DNA of 64,000 bases from Streptomyces sp. NBC_00414 (GCF_036038375.1 NZ_CP107935.1:9114001-9178000), one strand, 5' to 3'. Counted from the first letter of the stretch, positions 1 through 8,766 are shown. Program-made: numbers and translations. Notes: generated from the letters alone by a model not told the origin.

Positions 1-1240
1 GGTCGATTCGGCGGGCCGCGGCCGACTCCAGCTCCTCGCGGAGCGGTCCGTCGCGCAGGATCGCATCAGGACCCAGCAGGCCTTCGACGACGGCCAGCGC
101 CCCGGAGATGTCACCGTGGCGGAGCCGTTCCCGGACCGCGGGCAGCGCCTCCGGGTCCCGGTGCACCGCGTCGATCGCCCGCAGACAGGGCAGCGCGGGT
201 CCGCCGAGCGCCACGAGCAGTTCTTCCCGCCGCAGTTGGACGGGGTCGTGATCGACGGCCGTCAGCACCCCGTCCCGCAGCGCGATCCGGTGGCTCGCGC
301 CACGGCAGTCCACTTGGTGCGGATCGCCGGGCTCGGGCACGGGACCGCCCACCGGCGCCGACCCGAACCCCGCCAGTGCGGCGGCGACGAGCGGATGCAG
401 CCGCTCGGCCGGGACGAGCCCCGCCCGCAGCAGTTCCAGATCCGGCAGCACCCGGGCCGCCGCCTCCGGCAGCACCGGAAGCGCGGCGATCTCCTGCGAG
501 GGCAACACGCCCTCGCGCAGTGGCCGGTACGTCGGGACATGGCTGTCGTCGGGGGCGACGAGTTCGAGTACGGCACGGCTGCGCGCGCCGAGCCGGACGG
601 TGAAAGCCCCACGAGGGAGCCCCTCTGCCCGCAACAACAGCTCCGCTTCGGAGGCCCAACTCCCCACGGCCCAGGACGAGTCCTCGGGCGGCGCTCCTCC
701 TGCCCCACAGCGCGCCGTCAGTTCGGCGCTGCGCCCGGCGTCCCAGAGATGCCGGTGCAGGTCGAGCCGGAAACGCCGCTCGGGATGCGGATGGGGGTGG
801 TGTCCGGGGACGCCGTTCCCCGGTCCCTCCCACAGCGCGAGGGACATGCGCTGTCCGCCGTCCGCCCGGGCCGGTGGCGTCCGCACCACCAGGTGCAACG
901 GTGTGGCGCCGTAACTCCGGTAACGAGCCAGGGAGATGGTGAGTCCGGGGCGGAGCCGTCCGTCCGGGGCGATGCGGGGCATGTGCCAGCGGAGCAGATC
1001 CGGCGCCAGCCGGCGCAGATCGTCACGGAGCCGGGTGAAGACATGGGTGCCGTGGCGATGGCGCACGGCGCGCAGATCGAGATCGACGTGGATACGGGCG
1101 GCGGCGCAGGCCCCCGCCCAGTCGCCGACCGCACGTCGTGCGGTCGCCTTCTCGATCATGGACGGTGGGACGGCGTACTCACGTACGCGCCGCCACATCG
1201 ACAGGTGGGCAGGAATCTCGTTCGCGAAGTGATGTGCCAT
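1..1240 (-). CDS. Hypothetical protein, C-terminal end beyond the left edge
   Basis: An uninterrupted reading frame of at least 413 codons runs from ATG at 1240 to the window edge. The start has AAGGTGA about seven bases upstream, and the protein begins MAHHFANEIPAHLSMWRRV. It is rich in Arg, Leu and His and lacks a signal peptide, membrane segment or catalytic motif that I recognise. It looks like a soluble Streptomyces protein of unknown function. It lies beyond the terminator at 1388-1435 that ends the neighbouring biosynthetic operon and appears to have its own promoter in 1241-1387, so I do not count it in the cluster. The frame is convincing because it is open for over 1.2 kb with GC-rich third positions; function is unknown. 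Confidence 0.7.
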   Translation of the reverse strand, partial: MAHHFANEIPAHLSMWRRVREYAVPPSMIEKATARRAVGDWAGACAAARIHVDLDLRAVRHRHGTHVFTRLRDDLRRLAPDLLRWHMPRIAPDGRLRPGLTISLARYRSYGATPLHLVVRTPPARADGGQRMSLALWEGPGNGVPGHHPHPHPERRFRLDLHRHLWDAGRSAELTARCGAGGAPPEDSSWAVGSWASEAELLLRAEGLPRGAFTVRLGARSRAVLELVAPDDSHVPTYRPLREGVLPSQEIAALPVLPEAAARVLPDLELLRAGLVPAERLHPLVAAALAGFGSAPVGGPVPEPGDPHQVDCRGASHRIALRDGVLTAVDHDPVQLRREELLVALGGPALPCLRAIDAVHRDPEALPAVRERLRHGDISGALAVVEGLLGPDAILRDGPLREELESAAARRID

Positions 1241-1387
1241 CAGCACTCACCTTGCGCGAATGATTCCCCCAATCCGGAAAGGGTGAAGTTCTTCATCGCC
1301 CGCATCGTAACCATGCCGATGACGATCTGTCTGCTCTCTTTTTCTCTTCCTCGATCGACTTCGACTTGTTCGATCAACGCGCCGGAT

Positions 1388-1435
1388 CCCGGACGGGGGC
1401 CGCCGACCACGTGGTGGTGGCGGCCCCCGTCCGGG
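1388..1435 (-). terminator. Strong hairpin terminator closing operon A
   Basis: A perfect 17-bp inverted repeat (arms 1388-1404 and 1419-1435, 14-base loop) directly abuts the stop codon of the flavin reductase gene on the minus strand. GC-rich stems without a long U-tract are usual for Streptomyces terminators. It marks the left boundary of the biosynthetic operon. Confidence 0.8.
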
Positions 1436-1993
1436 TCATGGGCGTCGCGCGTGCGCGAAGCCGCGGCGGTGCCAGAGCAGGCCGCCCGAGTGCGTGGGCT
1501 CGCCGCCCACACCGGTCACCCGTCCCACGAGAATCGTGTGGTCGCCTCCTTCCAGGACGTCGTGGCGGACACAGCGCAGGGTCAGCGAGGCGTCCCTGAT
1601 GACAGGGGCCAGATGGGAATCCGCCGCCAGCGGGACGCCGTCGAAGCGGTGCTCGGCCGGCCGCATGAAGCGTTTGACGAGGTGTTCCTCGCCCGGTCCC
1701 AGGAGGTGTACGGCGAAGTCCTCGGCGCCGGTCAGCGTCTCGTGCGTACGGGAGTTGCGGTCGAGGCAGACCAGGAACAGCGGCGGGGTCAACGACAGCG
1801 AGCTGACCGCGCTGGCTGTCAGGCCGCGCGGCCTGCCCCGGTCGTCGTAGCAGGTGACGATGGTGACGGGGGCGGCCAGGGCGGACATCGCGGCGCGGAA
1901 GGCGTCGGCCAGTTCCTGGGACGCTCCTTCCGGGGCAGGGGACTGGCGCTGAGACTGGGGCTGGGGCTGGGATTCGAGCAGTGTCGACGTCAT
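1436..1993 (-). CDS. Flavin reductase-like FMN-binding protein
   Basis: This 185-residue protein belongs to the flavin reductase family that supplies FMNH2 or FADH2 to two-component monooxygenases. The core starts near residue 30 (FRAAMSALAAPVTIVTC) and continues with LTASAVSSLSLTPPLFLVCLD, the FMN-binding segment of the family; HTILVGRV and the closing LLWHRRGF are also typical. I chose ATG 1993 because it overlaps the stop of the upstream amidohydrolase gene as ATGA; the frame extends further upstream only into that gene. It is the last gene of operon A. The likely partner is the acyl-CoA-dehydrogenase-fold flavoprotein two genes upstream (3429-4616), but that pairing is inferred from context. 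Confidence 0.88.
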   Translation of the reverse strand: MTSTLLESQPQPQSQRQSPAPEGASQELADAFRAAMSALAAPVTIVTCYDDRGRPRGLTASAVSSLSLTPPLFLVCLDRNSRTHETLTGAEDFAVHLLGPGEEHLVKRFMRPAEHRFDGVPLAADSHLAPVIRDASLTLRCVRHDVLEGGDHTILVGRVTGVGGEPTHSGGLLWHRRGFAHARRP

Positions 1994-3441
1994 CGGGCCA
2001 CCTCCAGAGGCCGGGCCGAGCCCTGCAGCCAGCGGCCCTCGGGGCGGCCGGAGAATCCGTCCCGGATGTCCCACACGACGTGGCCGCCCTTCACCGTGGT
2101 GGTGAAGCGTCCGGTGAAGGTCCAGCCCTCGTACGCGGACCAGCCGCAGAGCGCCTGTACGTCGTGCGCGGAGAACTGCCAGCGTTCGGACGGGTTCAGC
2201 AGGGTCAGGTCCGCGTCCGCGCCGGCTTCGAGGCGGCCCTTGCCGGGCAGGTCGAAGAGCCGGGCGGGCCCCGCGCCCATGAGCCGGGCCAGGTGTGCGG
2301 CCGCCTCGTCCGGGGCGATGTCCCGGGTCCGCAGACCGGTCCAGACAGCCGTGGCAAGTTCCTGGACACCGGGGAGGCCGGGCGGCGCGTCGGCCGGCGG
2401 CCGGTTCTTCTCCTCCACGGTGTGCGGGGCGTGGTCGCTGCCGAGCGTGGCGACCTCACCGTGCAGCACGGCGTGCCACAGACGCTTCTGGTCACGGCAC
2501 TCGCGGATGGCGGGGGAGAGGCGTGTACGCGGACCACGCCGGGTGGTGTCGTCATGGGTGAACGAGAGGTGATGCCCCGTCACCTCGTAGGTGAGCGGCA
2601 GACCTTCGGCCGCCGCGGCCGACAGCAGATCGGCCTCCTCGGCCGACGACACATGGAGGATGTGCGTCTTCGTGCCGAACTCGCGCACCAGCCGGACGAC
2701 GTTGGCGACAGCGACTATCCCCCCGGACCGCGGCCGGTGCGGCTCGTATCCGCCGTACGAGTCCGGGGCGCCCGCACTCGCGTCGAGCAGGTCGAAGACG
2801 TGCTGGTCCTCGGCGTGCAGGACGAGCCGGACACCACCTCGGGCGGCGGCGGCGAAGGCCCGCCGCAACTGCTCGCCGTCGCGGAACACGACCGGGGCCG
2901 TGTGGTGGCCGGCCATGAACACCTTCGCCGAACTCGCTATTCGGGGGTCGAGTTCGGCCAGCAGCTCGGGATTGTCGGGGTCGGCACCCATGTGGAAGCG
3001 GTAGTCGATCCACGAAGTGCCCTGGATCACCGCGGCCTTGGCGAGCATGCTGGACTCGTCCAGGGACGGCGGGCGGGTGTTGGGCATGTCGAGCACGGTC
3101 GTCACACCGCCGACCAGGGCTGCCCGGCTGCCGTGCTCCCAGTCCTCCTTGTACTCCAGACCGGGTGTGCGGAAGTGGACGTGGGAGTCGATCAGGCCCG
3201 GCAGTACGTAACGGCCGGAGGCGTCGAGGCGCGGGCCCGGCGGCAGCGGATCGCCCGGCGCGTGCAGGGCGGCGACCCGGCCGTCACGGACGACCACCGT
3301 TCCGTCGCGGACACCGTCGGGGGTGACGAGGCGGCCCCCTTCGACGATCAGATCGGCGGGAAGGCCGGCGGACGAGAGCGTGGGCAGGTCGGCGGACGAG
3401 AGGGCGGGAAGGTCGGCGGATTCGGGATTCAGCGGTTCCAC
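1990..3441 (-). CDS. Dihydroorotase/allantoinase-like amidohydrolase
   Basis: This 483-residue cyclic amidohydrolase of the dihydroorotase/hydantoinase/allantoinase group keeps the metal site: DSHVHFR at residues 85-91, a lysine in AKVFM (173, the position usually carboxylated), His209 (LVLHAED), His263 (HILHVSS) and Asp336 (GSDHAPH). The Arg after HVHF is the residue that binds a substrate carboxylate in dihydroorotases. Such enzymes open or close cyclic ureides. The GTG start at 3441 overlaps the upstream gene by 13 bp. The first 30 residues contain three LP/SSA-type repeats and are probably not part of the fold. Because the gene sits in a biosynthetic operon, I infer that it forms or opens a six-membered imide or ureide ring in a specialised metabolite rather than serving pyrimidine or allantoin metabolism. 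A catabolic hydantoinase remains possible. Confidence 0.88.
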   Translation of the reverse strand: MEPLNPESADLPALSSADLPTLSSAGLPADLIVEGGRLVTPDGVRDGTVVVRDGRVAALHAPGDPLPPGPRLDASGRYVLPGLIDSHVHFRTPGLEYKEDWEHGSRAALVGGVTTVLDMPNTRPPSLDESSMLAKAAVIQGTSWIDYRFHMGADPDNPELLAELDPRIASSAKVFMAGHHTAPVVFRDGEQLRRAFAAAARGGVRLVLHAEDQHVFDLLDASAGAPDSYGGYEPHRPRSGGIVAVANVVRLVREFGTKTHILHVSSAEEADLLSAAAAEGLPLTYEVTGHHLSFTHDDTTRRGPRTRLSPAIRECRDQKRLWHAVLHGEVATLGSDHAPHTVEEKNRPPADAPPGLPGVQELATAVWTGLRTRDIAPDEAAAHLARLMGAGPARLFDLPGKGRLEAGADADLTLLNPSERWQFSAHDVQALCGWSAYEGWTFTGRFTTTVKGGHVVWDIRDGFSGRPEGRWLQGSARPLEVAR

Positions 3442-4616
3442 GGCAGACTCACCAGTTCCTTGCAGAGGTCGTTGGTCGGTCCCATCAGGGCGACGGCTCG
3501 TGCGTCGCGTCCGTAGCGGTTGATCTCGTTCGAGGCGACATAGCCGGCCGAGCCGAGCAGCCGCTCGACGGCGTTGATGACGCGCTCGGCGGCCGAGGAG
3601 GCGATGAGCTTGGAGTGGAGCGTGGCGATCCCGGGGTCGTCGGCGGTCCGCCGTCCGGCCCGCTCGACGATCGCCCGTGCGGCCTCGACCTCGCCCGCGA
3701 TGTCCACCAGCCGGTGCCGGACGGCCTGTTGGGCCAGCAGCCCGCGCCGCTCGGCGTGCCGGTGGGCGAGATCCAGGGCGGCCTGGGCCAGGCCGACGGA
3801 CACGGCCCCGAGCGTGGCGCCGCTGTCCCGGACCCCGGCGATGATCGAGGCGGCGGTGCCGATCGGGCCGAGCCGCGCGGTGTCGGGCACATGGCAGTCG
3901 TGCACGGAGACGAAACCGGTCGCCGAACCGCGCATGCCGGTCAGCCGCAGCGAGGTGTCGGGTTCGAGGCCGGGAGTGTCCGCCGGTATGAGGAAGAAGG
4001 TCTGGCCGGCGGAGCCGTAGCCGGTGTCCGGGGCGGAGTCCGCCGCGGGTTCCTCGGTCTGGGCCAGTACCAGGTAGATGTCGGCCAGACCGGCGCTGGT
4101 GGTGAAGGACTTGGCGCCGTTGAGGACCCAGCCCCCGTCGGAGGTCCGACGGGCGACGGTCGACAGGTGCTTCTTGTTCGCGCCCGCGCCCGTCTCGCTC
4201 CAGGCGGAGGCGGCGAGCCAGTCACCGCGGGCGAGTTGCGGCAGCAGGCGACGCCGTAGAGCCGGACTGCCGTGTTCGAGGATGCGCCTGCTGACCGCGT
4301 AGTGCTGGAAGAGCATGATCGAGGCGGAGGCGTTGACCTGTGCCACCTGCGCGACCGCCGAGTTGAGGCCGTGCGCGTCGGCACCCGTGCCGCCGTACTC
4401 GTAGGGCAGTGCCAGCCCGAGCAGTCCGCTCTCGCGCAGCAGGGCCAGCGCCGGCCGGTCGGGTTCGCCGCTCGCGTCGGCGTCCCGGGCGCAGGCGGCA
4501 AGGCGCTCACGCGTCGCCGCGGACAGACCGGTGGCCGGGCCGGCGGCCGGGGCGGGGAGGGGCACGTCGGCCAGTACCGGCGCGTCGGGCACGGTCAGGC
4601 TGTCAGCGGAAGCCAT
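3429..4616 (-). CDS. Acyl-CoA dehydrogenase-fold flavoprotein, possibly a monooxygenase
   Basis: This 395-residue protein has the acyl-CoA dehydrogenase layout: an N-terminal helical domain with YEYGGTGADAHG, a middle beta domain with ASAWSETGAGANKKH, NGAKSFTTSAG and the RGS segment GMRGSATGF, and a C-terminal helical domain. The usual YEGT loop that supplies the catalytic Glu in most members reads MGPT (residues 378-381), so Gly379 takes the Glu position. Some true dehydrogenases carry the base elsewhere, but loss of this Glu together with a flavin reductase gene in the operon recalls the flavin-dependent N- or C-hydroxylases of this fold. ATG 4616 overlaps the PrpF-like gene by 22 bp. The operon position is clear; the choice between dehydrogenase and oxygenase is inference. 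Confidence 0.85.
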   Translation of the reverse strand: MASADSLTVPDAPVLADVPLPAPAAGPATGLSAATRERLAACARDADASGEPDRPALALLRESGLLGLALPYEYGGTGADAHGLNSAVAQVAQVNASASIMLFQHYAVSRRILEHGSPALRRRLLPQLARGDWLAASAWSETGAGANKKHLSTVARRTSDGGWVLNGAKSFTTSAGLADIYLVLAQTEEPAADSAPDTGYGSAGQTFFLIPADTPGLEPDTSLRLTGMRGSATGFVSVHDCHVPDTARLGPIGTAASIIAGVRDSGATLGAVSVGLAQAALDLAHRHAERRGLLAQQAVRHRLVDIAGEVEAARAIVERAGRRTADDPGIATLHSKLIASSAAERVINAVERLLGSAGYVASNEINRYGRDARAVALMGPTNDLCKELVSLPWNR

Positions 4617-5659
4617 GACAACTCCTCGGAGGCGGAGGCGGAGGCGGATACGGGGACGGAGGCGGAGGCGGGCAGGAAGGAGCCGCGGTAGTCGACCTGT
4701 TTCTCCGCGACGGAGATCCAGGCGAGCCGGCGGTCGCCGGGACCGCCCGTGATGCGGGCCGAGGCGCGGACCGTGGCGCCCGGGGTGCGCAGGGCGAGCA
4801 TGTCGTTGTCCGGCTGCTCCGAGACACCGGACAGCAGGTAGGGGATCGTGCCCTCCACGGCGGCGCCCGCGGCGAGGCAGGTGGCTCCGGTGAGTGCCAC
4901 CGTGGGGTGCCAGGACGGTACGGAGATGGCGCGGACCGCGAGGGAACCCGGACCGTCGGGAAGCAGCGCGGCCACCTTGGGGAAGGCGCCGGTGGTGTCC
5001 CAGCCCTGTGCCCGGCAGACCGCGAGGCGCAGCCTCTTCATCCGGTCGAACAGCACGAGGTCGTCGGCGAAGAGGCCGTCGACCGTGTGGACACCCAGCT
5101 CGGCGGCGTGCACGAAGAGGTACGGATTGCCCATGGAGACAAGGGAGACGGGGACCGTACGCCCCTCGAAGGGGATGCCGGTGACGGGCTCACCGGTGAT
5201 CAGGAGGTCGTTCACCGGGCGCGGTGGCGAGCAGAGGAAGTGGGCCGTGAAACGGGTGCCCCCGTCGTCGGTCTCCTCCGCCTCGCACACCACGTTGTCC
5301 CCGTTGTTGAGGACGTTGACCCGGACCCGGCAGCCGGCCACGAGGGGCTGGATCATGCCCACACGGGCCGCCGCCTCGACCGCCGCCAGGATGGAGTGGC
5401 CGCAGGATCCGCGCAGGTCGAAGCTGTCGAGACTGTCCGGCATCGACTGGACGAAACGGTAGTCCAGGTCGAACAGGGGATGCCGGGAGGGCTGGACGAG
5501 AGCGTTCTTCAGGACGTCCGCGGCGCCGTGGTCGGCCAGGGCCGCCCGTACTTCGGTGAGCCGGGCCAGTAGTTCGGGTTCCGAGGCGGGCATGGTGCGC
5601 GCGTCCATCACGGCGGTGGGGCAGGGGGTGCCGTGGGCGCGGGCGAGGCTGACGGTCAT
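4595..5659 (-). CDS. PrpF-like protein (DAP-epimerase-fold isomerase)
   Basis: This 354-residue protein belongs to the PrpF family, two-domain isomerases of the diaminopimelate-epimerase fold that shift double bonds in tricarboxylic substrates such as methylaconitate or oxalomesaconate. Recognisable segments are the SCGHSILAA block near residues 98-106, VSMGNPYLFVHAAELG, and the late SWHPTVALTGATCLAAGAAVEGTIP block. The start at 5659 has a perfect AGGAGG seven bases upstream and overlaps the preceding gene as ATGA. The C-terminus ends in a low-complexity Ser/Ala/Pro stretch encoded by a GGAGGC repeat. In operon A it would act on an unsaturated dicarboxylate or imide intermediate, an inference from family chemistry. 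Confidence 0.85.
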   Translation of the reverse strand: MTVSLARAHGTPCPTAVMDARTMPASEPELLARLTEVRAALADHGAADVLKNALVQPSRHPLFDLDYRFVQSMPDSLDSFDLRGSCGHSILAAVEAAARVGMIQPLVAGCRVRVNVLNNGDNVVCEAEETDDGGTRFTAHFLCSPPRPVNDLLITGEPVTGIPFEGRTVPVSLVSMGNPYLFVHAAELGVHTVDGLFADDLVLFDRMKRLRLAVCRAQGWDTTGAFPKVAALLPDGPGSLAVRAISVPSWHPTVALTGATCLAAGAAVEGTIPYLLSGVSEQPDNDMLALRTPGATVRASARITGGPGDRRLAWISVAEKQVDYRGSFLPASASVPVSASASASEELSWLPLTA

Positions 5660-7518
5660 GCCGCCTCCTGCAGAACACGCGCCGGGGTGTGGAGGGTGAG
5701 CGGCGTGCCGGCCGCCGCGAAGAACTCCTGCCGCCAGAGCTGGTGGGACATCAGGGACCACAGGGCGAGGGAGACGGTGTCGCTGGGCCGGGTGGCCTGC
5801 TCGTGGAACAGCGCGTTGACCCGCTCGGGACGGATCCGGCCGTCGGCGCGCAGCGTCTGGGGCGACAGGACGTCCCGGGCGAGGGTCCACAGCCGCTGGC
5901 CGGGCGTGAGCATCGCGGTGATCGGGAGGGTGAAGGGCTGCTTGGGCCGTTCCAGCACACTGCGCGGGATCAGCCCCTGAGCGGCCTGGTACAGGGCCCG
6001 CTTCACGCCCAGCCCCGGTACGAGCCGCTGCTCGTCGGTGAGGGTGGAGGCGAAGCGCACGACGGACGGCTGGGTGAACGGCAGCCGTACCTCGATCGAG
6101 CTGGCCATCGACAGGTGGTCGACGCGACGCAGGTGGTAGGCGGGCAGCCGGTAACGCTGCTCGACCGCGCCGATGCGCTGCAGCCGGGTGCCGGGACTGC
6201 TGTGCAGGATCCGCCGGATGCCGGGCGGCAGGGCGGGGCCGACCGCGTTCACGGCGAAGGCGTACTCGTCGGTGTAAAGGCTCTTGCGCAGGGCCCGGGG
6301 GACGGCGGCGAGGTGGTCGAGGTAGCCGTCGATCCAGTTCGAGCCGTGGTGCGCGGCGACCGCCTGGGTCATCCGGGAGTAGCCGCTGAAGAGCTCGTCG
6401 GCCGCGTCACCGGTGAGGGCGACCTTGAAGCCGGCGTCGCGGACCGCGCGGAAGAGGGAGAACGTGGACAGCGTGATGGGGTCGGCGTTGGGCTGCCCCA
6501 AGTGCCGTACCACGTCGGTCATGAGGTCCGGGAAGGTGGCGGGATCGACCTCGACCTGGTGATGGGTGGTGCCGGCGGCGCGGGCGACCTCGGCGGCGTA
6601 TCCGCGTTCGTCGCTGGGCCAGGTGCCGGTGTAGGCGATGTTGAAGGTGTGCAGGCTTCCGGTGCCGCCGCCGTCGCGCAGCGCCTGGGCGGCGAGTGCC
6701 GTGACGAGGCTGGAGTCGAGCCCGCCGGAGGTGACGGCCGCGACGGGGGCGTCCGCGATCAGGAGCCGCGACACCTCCTCGGACAGCAGGGCGCGCAGCT
6801 GGTCCCCGGCCTCTTCCAGGGTGCGGTCCTTGTCGGGGCGAAGGCCCTGCTCGTGGGCCATCGGACGCCGCTTGATCCGCAGTCCGTCCCGGTGGTTGAG
6901 GAGGGCGGTGGCGGCCGGCGGCAGCACCTGCACCCCGCGGAACATGGTGCGGTTGCCGAACGGCGTCTTGGAGGTCAGGTAGGCGTCGAGACCCGCCTCG
7001 TCCTCCTCCGCCTTCACCCCGGCGAAGCCGAGCAGCGCGGGCAGTTCGGAGGCGAAGTGGAAGCGGCCCGCGGCACGGTCCCAGTGGTAGTAGAGCGGCT
7101 TCATGCCCGAGTCGTCGGTGGCCAGCACCATACGGGGGGTCTCCCGCAGGTCCATGACCGCCACCGAGTACATGCCGTCCAGGTGCTCGGCGAACCGGTC
7201 GCCGTAGGTGACGTACAGCGCGGGCAGGATGGAGCCGTCGCACAGGTCGTCGAAGTGGAAGCCGAGGCCGCTCAGACGGGCACGCAGCTCGCGGTGGTTG
7301 TAGATCTCGCCGTTGAAGACCACGGTGACCCGGCCGAGATGGTAGGGCTGGGCGCCCCCCTCGGGGTCCATGATCGACAGGCGGTTGTTGCCCAGTGCCC
7401 AGTCGGGCCGGTGGGCGACACCCTGGGCGTCAGGGCCGCCGTGGTGCATCAGGTCGGCGACGCGGCGCAGTTCGGCCTGGTCGGAATGGACGTTGAAGGT
7501 TCCGTATATGCGGCACAC
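5656..7518 (-). CDS. Asparagine synthetase (glutamine-hydrolysing)-like amidotransferase
   Basis: This 620-residue class II amidotransferase starts with GTG at 7518 and reads M-C-R-I-Y-G, so Cys2 becomes the glutaminase nucleophile. NNRLSIMD (44-51), VVFNGEIYNH (66-75) and DDSGMKPLYYH complete the glutaminase site. The synthetase half has the ATP pyrophosphatase loop SGGLDSS (264-270) and GDAADELFSGY, where ordinary AsnB has GEGADELFGGY. Both halves look active, so it should adenylate a carboxylate and transfer ammonia or an amine, as AsnB, beta-lactam synthetase and related BGC enzymes do. It lies 7 bp after the bicupin gene and overlaps the PrpF-like gene as ATGA. The altered GDA loop and the context suggest a substrate other than aspartate. 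Confidence 0.92.
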   Translation of the reverse strand: MCRIYGTFNVHSDQAELRRVADLMHHGGPDAQGVAHRPDWALGNNRLSIMDPEGGAQPYHLGRVTVVFNGEIYNHRELRARLSGLGFHFDDLCDGSILPALYVTYGDRFAEHLDGMYSVAVMDLRETPRMVLATDDSGMKPLYYHWDRAAGRFHFASELPALLGFAGVKAEEDEAGLDAYLTSKTPFGNRTMFRGVQVLPPAATALLNHRDGLRIKRRPMAHEQGLRPDKDRTLEEAGDQLRALLSEEVSRLLIADAPVAAVTSGGLDSSLVTALAAQALRDGGGTGSLHTFNIAYTGTWPSDERGYAAEVARAAGTTHHQVEVDPATFPDLMTDVVRHLGQPNADPITLSTFSLFRAVRDAGFKVALTGDAADELFSGYSRMTQAVAAHHGSNWIDGYLDHLAAVPRALRKSLYTDEYAFAVNAVGPALPPGIRRILHSSPGTRLQRIGAVEQRYRLPAYHLRRVDHLSMASSIEVRLPFTQPSVVRFASTLTDEQRLVPGLGVKRALYQAAQGLIPRSVLERPKQPFTLPITAMLTPGQRLWTLARDVLSPQTLRADGRIRPERVNALFHEQATRPSDTVSLALWSLMSHQLWRQEFFAAAGTPLTLHTPARVLQEAA

Positions 7519-7525
7519 GCTGCGT

Positions 7526-8356
7526 TCACCTGACCTGTGAGGAGTAGCCGGCGGCCGAATAGAGCGCCGGGTCGAAGGGGCTGGGCCCGCCGCACGTCAC
7601 GAAGCGGCGCGCGGTGGGACCGGTGTGCGGGTTGCGGGCGCCGTGCAGCACTCCGGGTGACGCGTACAGGACGTCGCCCGCGCTCACGTCGATCCACCTG
7701 TCGCGCAGGTACATCTGGCCGACGCCCTCGAAGGCGATGAACGCCTCGTCGCTGTCGGGGTGGAGATGGACGTTGAAGGTCTCGCCCGGCTGCTGGATGC
7801 CGCAGTGCAGGCACAGACGGCTGCTGCCGTTGCCGGGCCAGAAGACGAAGTTCATGGTGGCCCGGCGTTCCGCGGCGTCGATCTGGCCGGTCCCGCCGAA
7901 GCCGCGCAGCTGGGTGGTCTCGTCCCAGAGGGAGGAGTGCAGGACCGGCTCGCTCCCGACGGGGGCACCCGCGAGGGGCGTGCGCCACACGTAGGCGGTC
8001 ATCCCCCTGCCGTCGCCGTCCGCGGTCAGGGTGAGGGCGTGGCCGGTGGGCGCGTAGGCGGCGGATCCGCGCTCTACGGGGTGGACCGAGTCGCCGACGG
8101 CCGCCGTGCCGGTGCCCGAGAAGACCACGACGGTGTTCTCCTCGGCCGCACTGCTCTCGGGGGTGTACGACTCGCCGGCGGCGATCCGGACCACGTGGAG
8201 GGTGACATGAGTGGCGCCCGCGGCCGGGCTGACGGGAGTGGCGATCGTGGTGCGGGCGCCGGAGTCCGCGCCGGCGACGGGGTGGAACGCGAACTCGGCC
8301 GCGGTGATGATCCGGGCGTCGCCGAGGGCGGGTGCGGGTGCGGTGGATGGGGGCAT
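7526..8356 (-). CDS. Bicupin protein, first gene of operon A
   Basis: This 276-residue two-domain cupin has an N-terminal half with HVTLHVVRIAAGESYTPES and a C-terminal half with the clearer metal-type motif HLHPDSDEAFIAFEG followed by GDVLYASPGVLHGARN. Only the second half keeps the His/His/Glu...His set, so the first domain is probably structural. ATG 8356 is preceded by AGGAAG; the frame stays open further upstream, but that part reads as repeat DNA. It opens the operon, and a triple SARP-like repeat lies about 170-200 bp upstream. Bicupins include oxidoreductases, isomerases and dioxygenases; I cannot assign a reaction. Confidence 0.82.
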   Translation of the reverse strand: MPPSTAPAPALGDARIITAAEFAFHPVAGADSGARTTIATPVSPAAGATHVTLHVVRIAAGESYTPESSAAEENTVVVFSGTGTAAVGDSVHPVERGSAAYAPTGHALTLTADGDGRGMTAYVWRTPLAGAPVGSEPVLHSSLWDETTQLRGFGGTGQIDAAERRATMNFVFWPGNGSSRLCLHCGIQQPGETFNVHLHPDSDEAFIAFEGVGQMYLRDRWIDVSAGDVLYASPGVLHGARNPHTGPTARRFVTCGGPSPFDPALYSAAGYSSQVR

Positions 8357-8527
8357 TCCGGTGGCTGCTTCCTGTGTACGAAGGCCGGTGCGGTGGCGTG
8401 GGCCTTCTGGTGCCGTGGGGAAGATGCGCGAGATGCGGGAGTCGGGGGGAGATGGGGGAGAGGGGGCCCAGTGGCCGGAGAGGCTGCTGGGCCCCTTTTC
8501 TCTTCCTGTTGCAGGTTCGCGCGGCGG

Positions 8528-8556
8528 GTTCCCGGTCGTGTCCCGCGTCGCTCCCG
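8528..8556 (-). promoter_or_regulatory. Triple heptamer repeat, candidate SARP operator for operon A
   Basis: Read in the direction of the minus-strand operon, the heptamers are CGGGAGC, CGGGACA and CGGGAAC, each separated by exactly 4 bp (plus-strand positions 8550-8556, 8539-8545, 8528-8534). Three direct heptamers at 11-bp spacing is the known architecture of SARP operators. Four similar sites lie in front of other genes of the cluster. Confidence 0.6.
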
Positions 8557-8633
8557 GAGGGCGGAGCGGACGCGGGAACCGGGTGGGTGCGCGCCGGGCC
8601 GTGGGCACAGGGAGGTGCGGGTTTTCGGCTGCG

Positions 8634-8766
8634 GGTCCGGTGGGGGCCGGTCGCGCCGTTCCCCGCGCCCCCCAGGACGGGGCTGCGCCCCGTAAGGGCC
8701 CGGGGAACGGCGCAGTCTTTTGCCTTCAGGGGCGCGGGGAACGGCGCGGTACGCCCCCACGTACCC
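8634..8766. repeat. Streptomyces intergenic repeat element, copy 1
   Basis: The stretch carries alternating copies of a module close to GCGCCGTTCCCCGCGCCCC and its complement GGGGCGCGGGGAACGGCGCG, followed by GCCCCCAC. Sequences of this type recur between genes in Streptomyces chromosomes. A second, diverged copy is at 18318-18390. It can fold into stem-loops; no gene is visible here. Confidence 0.5.

Noticed and set aside
1..1240. Left-edge hypothetical gene as a cluster member
   Set aside because: It is separated by the terminator at 1388-1435, carries no SARP-like site upstream, and has no biosynthetic motif.
5689..7533. Long plus-strand open frame (614 codons) opposite the AsnB-like gene
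   Set aside because: It mirrors the real minus-strand gene in GC-rich DNA; its protein is Gly/Val/Gln-rich low complexity without motifs, while the minus strand gives a complete amidotransferase.
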